Shown here: positions 61,306 through 64,000 of the stretch, in pieces
Layout: every line of letters starts with the position of its first letter
Numbering within the stretch: the stretch's first letter is position 1
Assembly: GCF_041821045.1 (NCBI RefSeq)
Contig: NZ_JBGUAW010000010.1
Coordinates: forward strand, 1-64,000
Source: Thiohalorhabdus sp. Cl-TMA
GTDB taxonomy: Bacteria; Pseudomonadota; Gammaproteobacteria; Thiohalorhabdales; Thiohalorhabdaceae
DNA length: 64,000 bases
Direction of reading: 5' to 3'
The notes under the pieces: generated by a model
Seen by the model: the letters and a program-made list of their open reading frames with translations, nothing else
Told to the model about the DNA's origin: nothing
The model's database searches: none
Position numbers and translations under genes: made by a program

Positions 61306-63004
61306 CCGCCCGCTGAAGGTCGTTCTCTGCTGGCACATGCACCAGCCCCAGTACCTGGACCCGAGCTCCGGGAATTACCAGCTGCCCTGGACCTATCTCC
61401 ACGGCATCAAGGATTACGTGGATATGGCCGCCCACCTGGAGGCGATTCCCGAGGCGCGGGCGGTAGTCAACTTCGCTCCGATCCTCCTCGACCAGCTGGA
61501 GAGCTACGCCCGGCAGATTCGGGATCACCTGCGCGAGGGAGCGCCCATCCGGGATCCGCTGTTGGCGGCATTGGACAGTCCGGTTCCTCCTGCGGGAAAC
61601 GATGAGCGACTGACCCTGATCCAGGACTGCACCCGGGCCAACCGGAAGAATGTGGTAGACCGCTTCCCGGCCTTCCGGAGGCTGGTGGGCATGGCCGAGT
61701 GGCTGGAGGGGGACCCCGAGGCGCTGCTCTATATCGACGACCAGTTCATCGCCGATATCCTGACCTGGTACCACCTGGCCTGGATGGGCGAGACGGTGCG
61801 TCGGGAGGATCCCCGGATCCGGGGCCTGCAGGAGAAAGGAGGCGGTTTCACGGTGGAGGACCGGCGCCATCTGCTGTCCATCATCGGCGAGCTGCTCGAA
61901 GCCATTCCGGAGCGATACCGGCGCCTGGCGGAGAACGGCCAGGTTGAGCTTTCGGTTACCCCGTACGCCCATCCGATCCTTCCTTTGCTGCTGGATTTCC
62001 GTTCCATGCGCGAGACGCTTCCGGAGAGTCCCTTGCCGGAACGGTCCACGTATCCGGGAGGCGTGGACCGGGCACGCTGGCACTTGCGGGAGGGGGTGGA
62101 AACCTTCCGGCGCCACTTCGGTATCGCACCGAAGGGGTGCTGGCCCTCGGAAGGGGCGGTGAGCGAGCAGAGCCTGCAGCTCCTCACGGAAGCTGGCTTT
62201 ACCTGGGCGGCCACGGGAGAGGGAGTGCTGGGCAACAGTCTGGGCAAAAAATATGAGAAATATGGCGACACCGCAGGCGCCAGTCTCTGCCACCCGTATC
62301 AGCTACGGGGGACGGGTACCCCTTGCTTTTTCCGCGACGACGAGCTGTCGGACCTGATCGGCTTCCAGTACTCCGACTGGCACGCCGACGACGCGGTGGG
62401 CGATCTGATCAACCGCCTGGAACAGATAGGCGAGGCCACGGCGGACCAGCCGGATCCGGTGGTGCCCATTATCCTGGACGGTGAGAATGCCTGGGAGCAC
62501 TACCCGGAGAACGGCTACTACTTCCTCAGTGGGCTCTACCAACGTCTTTCCGAGCATGCCGGTATCGAGCTGACCACCTTCTCCGATGCCCTGGAGCGGG
62601 AGGTCCCGGTGAACGATCTGGAGCACCTGGTGGCCGGAAGCTGGGTCTACGGGACCCTCTCCACCTGGATCGGGGACAAGGACAAGAACCGCGGCTGGGA
62701 GATGCTGGTGGACGTGAAGGAGACATACGACCGGATCGTCGAGGAAGGACGGCTGGATGAAGCCGCCTTGAGGGAGGCCACCAACCAGCTGGCGACCTGC
62801 GAGGGCTCCGACTGGTTCTGGTGGTTCGGGGACTACAACCCGGCGGACGTGGTGCGCGATTTCGAACGGCTGTACCGGCTGCATATCAGCCGGTTGTACC
62901 GGACCCTGGGCGTGGAGCCCCCGGAATACCTCGCCCATACCTTCGCCCACGGCAGCGGACGCCCCGCCCATGGCGGCGTCATGCGACCGGGCCAGGCGCA
63001 GTGA
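61295..63004 (+). CDS. Glycoside hydrolase family 57 protein
   Basis: The 569-residue GH57 enzyme has the N-terminal motif [12 protein letters not shown] (region I), [11 protein letters not shown], and [14 protein letters not shown], whose Glu corresponds to the family nucleophile; [11 protein letters not shown] and the later WFGDYNPAD segment are also typical. Members are alpha-amylases, branching enzymes or 4-alpha-glucanotransferases. Its place between glgC and malQ, overlapping glgC, indicates glycogen or maltodextrin turnover. The exact reaction is uncertain; it would duplicate GlgB if it is a branching enzyme. Confidence 0.88.
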   Translation: MSDNRPLKVVLCWHMHQPQYLDPSSGNYQLPWTYLHGIKDYVDMAAHLEAIPEARAVVNFAPILLDQLESYARQIRDHLREGAPIRDPLLAALDSPVPPAGNDERLTLIQDCTRANRKNVVDRFPAFRRLVGMAEWLEGDPEALLYIDDQFIADILTWYHLAWMGETVRREDPRIRGLQEKGGGFTVEDRRHLLSIIGELLEAIPERYRRLAENGQVELSVTPYAHPILPLLLDFRSMRETLPESPLPERSTYPGGVDRARWHLREGVETFRRHFGIAPKGCWPSEGAVSEQSLQLLTEAGFTWAATGEGVLGNSLGKKYEKYGDTAGASLCHPYQLRGTGTPCFFRDDELSDLIGFQYSDWHADDAVGDLINRLEQIGEATADQPDPVVPIILDGENAWEHYPENGYYFLSGLYQRLSEHAGIELTTFSDALEREVPVNDLEHLVAGSWVYGTLSTWIGDKDKNRGWEMLVDVKETYDRIVEEGRLDEAALREATNQLATCEGSDWFWWFGDYNPADVVRDFERLYRLHISRLYRTLGVEPPEYLAHTFAHGSGRPAHGGVMRPGQAQ

Positions 63005-63035
63005 GCAACCTCCACACCGCGAAGGGACCTTCCCC

Positions 63036-64000
63036 ATGAGCGTGCAGCGCGGCCCCGTTGCCCGGCGCCGAGCCGGCATCCTACTCCATCCCACCTCGCT
63101 ACCCGGTCCCCGGGAGAACGGTGACCTCGGCCCCGATGCCCACCGTTTCGTGGATTTCCTCGCGGAAGGGGGGCTCAGCGTCTGGCAGACCCTCCCGCTA
63201 GGCCCTACGCACGACGATGGCTCCCCCTACCAGTGCCTGTCCGCCCATGCGGGGAATCCGCGTCTGGTGGCCCTGGAGCCCCTGGCGGAGGCGGGTTGGC
63301 TGGACGGCGTTCCGGAACCGCCGGGCGATCGGGAGGATGCGGAGGCCCATACCTGGAAATGCCTGCGCAGCGCCCACGCCGGATTCCTGGAGCGCGCGGA
63401 CGGTGCGGCGTGGGAGGCCTTCGATGCGTTCTGCCGGGAGAAAGCCCACTGGCTGGAAGCCTACGCCCTGTTCATGGCCCTGCGCGGTGAAGGGGAGCGG
63501 CCCTGGTGGGAATGGTCGGCGCCGCTGCGGGACCGGAGGTCCGATGCCCTTGAAGAGGCCGCCGGCAGCCGATCCGGGGAGATGGCGCTCCATCGGTTCG
63601 TACAGTGGCAGTTCTTTGAGCAGTGGCGGGCGCTCAAGGACTACGCCAACGAGCGAGGCATCCTGCTTTTCGGGGACCTGCCCATCTTCGTGGCCCACGA
63701 CAGCGCCGAGGTGTGGGCCCACCGGGAGCTATTCGACCTCGACCAAGCGGGGAGCACGGCCACCGTAGCCGGAGTGCCCCCGGACTATTTCTCCGAGACG
63801 GGGCAGTACTGGGGCAATCCCCATTACCGCTGGGACCGTATCGCCGCGGACGGATACGCCTGGTGGATCGAGCGCATGCGTACCCAGCTGGAGCTGTTCG
63901 ACTGGGTGCGTATCGACCATTTCCGCGGCTTCGTGGCCTTCTGGGAGGTCCCGGAGGGACAGCCCGCCACGGAAGGGCGCTGGGTACAGGGGCCGGGAGC
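63036..64000 (+). CDS. malQ: 4-alpha-glucanotransferase MalQ (truncated by window end)
   Basis: MalQ (amylomaltase, GH77) transfers maltosyl units between glucans. The 321 codons present have the family start RRAGILLHPTSLPGPRENGD, SVWQTLPLGPTHDDGSPYQC, GILLFGDLPIFVAHDSAEVW, GVPPDYFSETGQYWGNPHY and the nucleophile region WVRIDHFRGF. The reading frame is open to the right edge, so the C-terminal third is missing only because the window ends. It lies 31 bases after the GH57 gene and completes the glgC-GH57-malQ operon. Confidence 0.93.
   Translation, partial: MSVQRGPVARRRAGILLHPTSLPGPRENGDLGPDAHRFVDFLAEGGLSVWQTLPLGPTHDDGSPYQCLSAHAGNPRLVALEPLAEAGWLDGVPEPPGDREDAEAHTWKCLRSAHAGFLERADGAAWEAFDAFCREKAHWLEAYALFMALRGEGERPWWEWSAPLRDRRSDALEEAAGSRSGEMALHRFVQWQFFEQWRALKDYANERGILLFGDLPIFVAHDSAEVWAHRELFDLDQAGSTATVAGVPPDYFSETGQYWGNPHYRWDRIAADGYAWWIERMRTQLELFDWVRIDHFRGFVAFWEVPEGQPATEGRWVQGPG

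Noticed and set aside
1-64000. CRISPR arrays, rRNA genes and insertion sequences
   Set aside because: No regularly spaced repeats, rRNA-like sequence, transposase frame or terminal-inverted-repeat pair was found by eye.

Overview
The window comes from the chromosome of a high-GC gammaproteobacterium. The evidence is the conserved gene neighbourhoods (site-2 protease-trpS-scpA-scpB-rluB, ispD-ispF-truD, ftsK-lolA-rarA, mfd, serB with an N-terminal extension) and the presence of csiV, hrpB and a siroheme synthase fusion. A YeeE/YedE sulfur-compound transporter, two DsrE-family proteins, EgtB and CysG point to an active sulfur metabolism. That fits a sulfur-oxidising, possibly chemolithotrophic lineage, but this is inference; no dsr, sox or CO2-fixation gene lies in the window.

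Layout. Positions 1-4433 are the end of an integrated element. They hold a truncated HicB-like antitoxin, about 0.9 kb of apparently decayed DNA, a frameshifted Cys-rich mini-gene followed by a helix-turn-helix protein, a mazE-mazF-xre toxin-antitoxin operon and a tyrosine integrase next to the 3' end of a tRNA-Ala(CGC) gene, which is the likely insertion point. From 4.5 kb on the sequence looks like core chromosome: a membrane protein/cytochrome b561 pair, an HpnD-like squalene/phytoene synthase, an SDR, the YeeE transporter, egtB, an EndoIII-like glycosylase, and the rluB-scpB-scpA-trpS-M50 operon. Next come a DsrE protein, csiV with a TPR membrane protein, serB, mfd, ispD-ispF-truD, smr, trxB and ald.

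Positions 28.8-36.3 kb hold the most unusual unit, a tightly packed chemosensory operon. A PilB/GspE-type secretion ATPase carries a CheY-like receiver at its C-terminus and is followed by CheW, a HAMP-less chemoreceptor with an altered signalling tip, and a 1080-residue CheA hybrid (two intact Hpt domains flanking a degenerate one, kinase core, CheW domain, receiver). This resembles a reduced Pil-Chp system in which the output regulator is fused to the motor ATPase.

Then follow ftsK-lolA-fadL-rarA, hrpB, rhlE, recQ, serS, a second DsrE paralogue, a 62-residue membrane protein, YccA/BI-1, a ChaN-PDZ fusion, a MurG-like glycosyltransferase with an AEC permease, and cysG. The right end is a glycogen cluster: glgB-glgA on one strand and glgC-GH57-malQ on the other (malQ runs off the window). 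Many genes overlap by 1-30 bases, so expression is probably strongly operonic. Strong intrinsic terminators isolate the yeeE, dsrE, tRNA-Ala, rhlE and yccA units.
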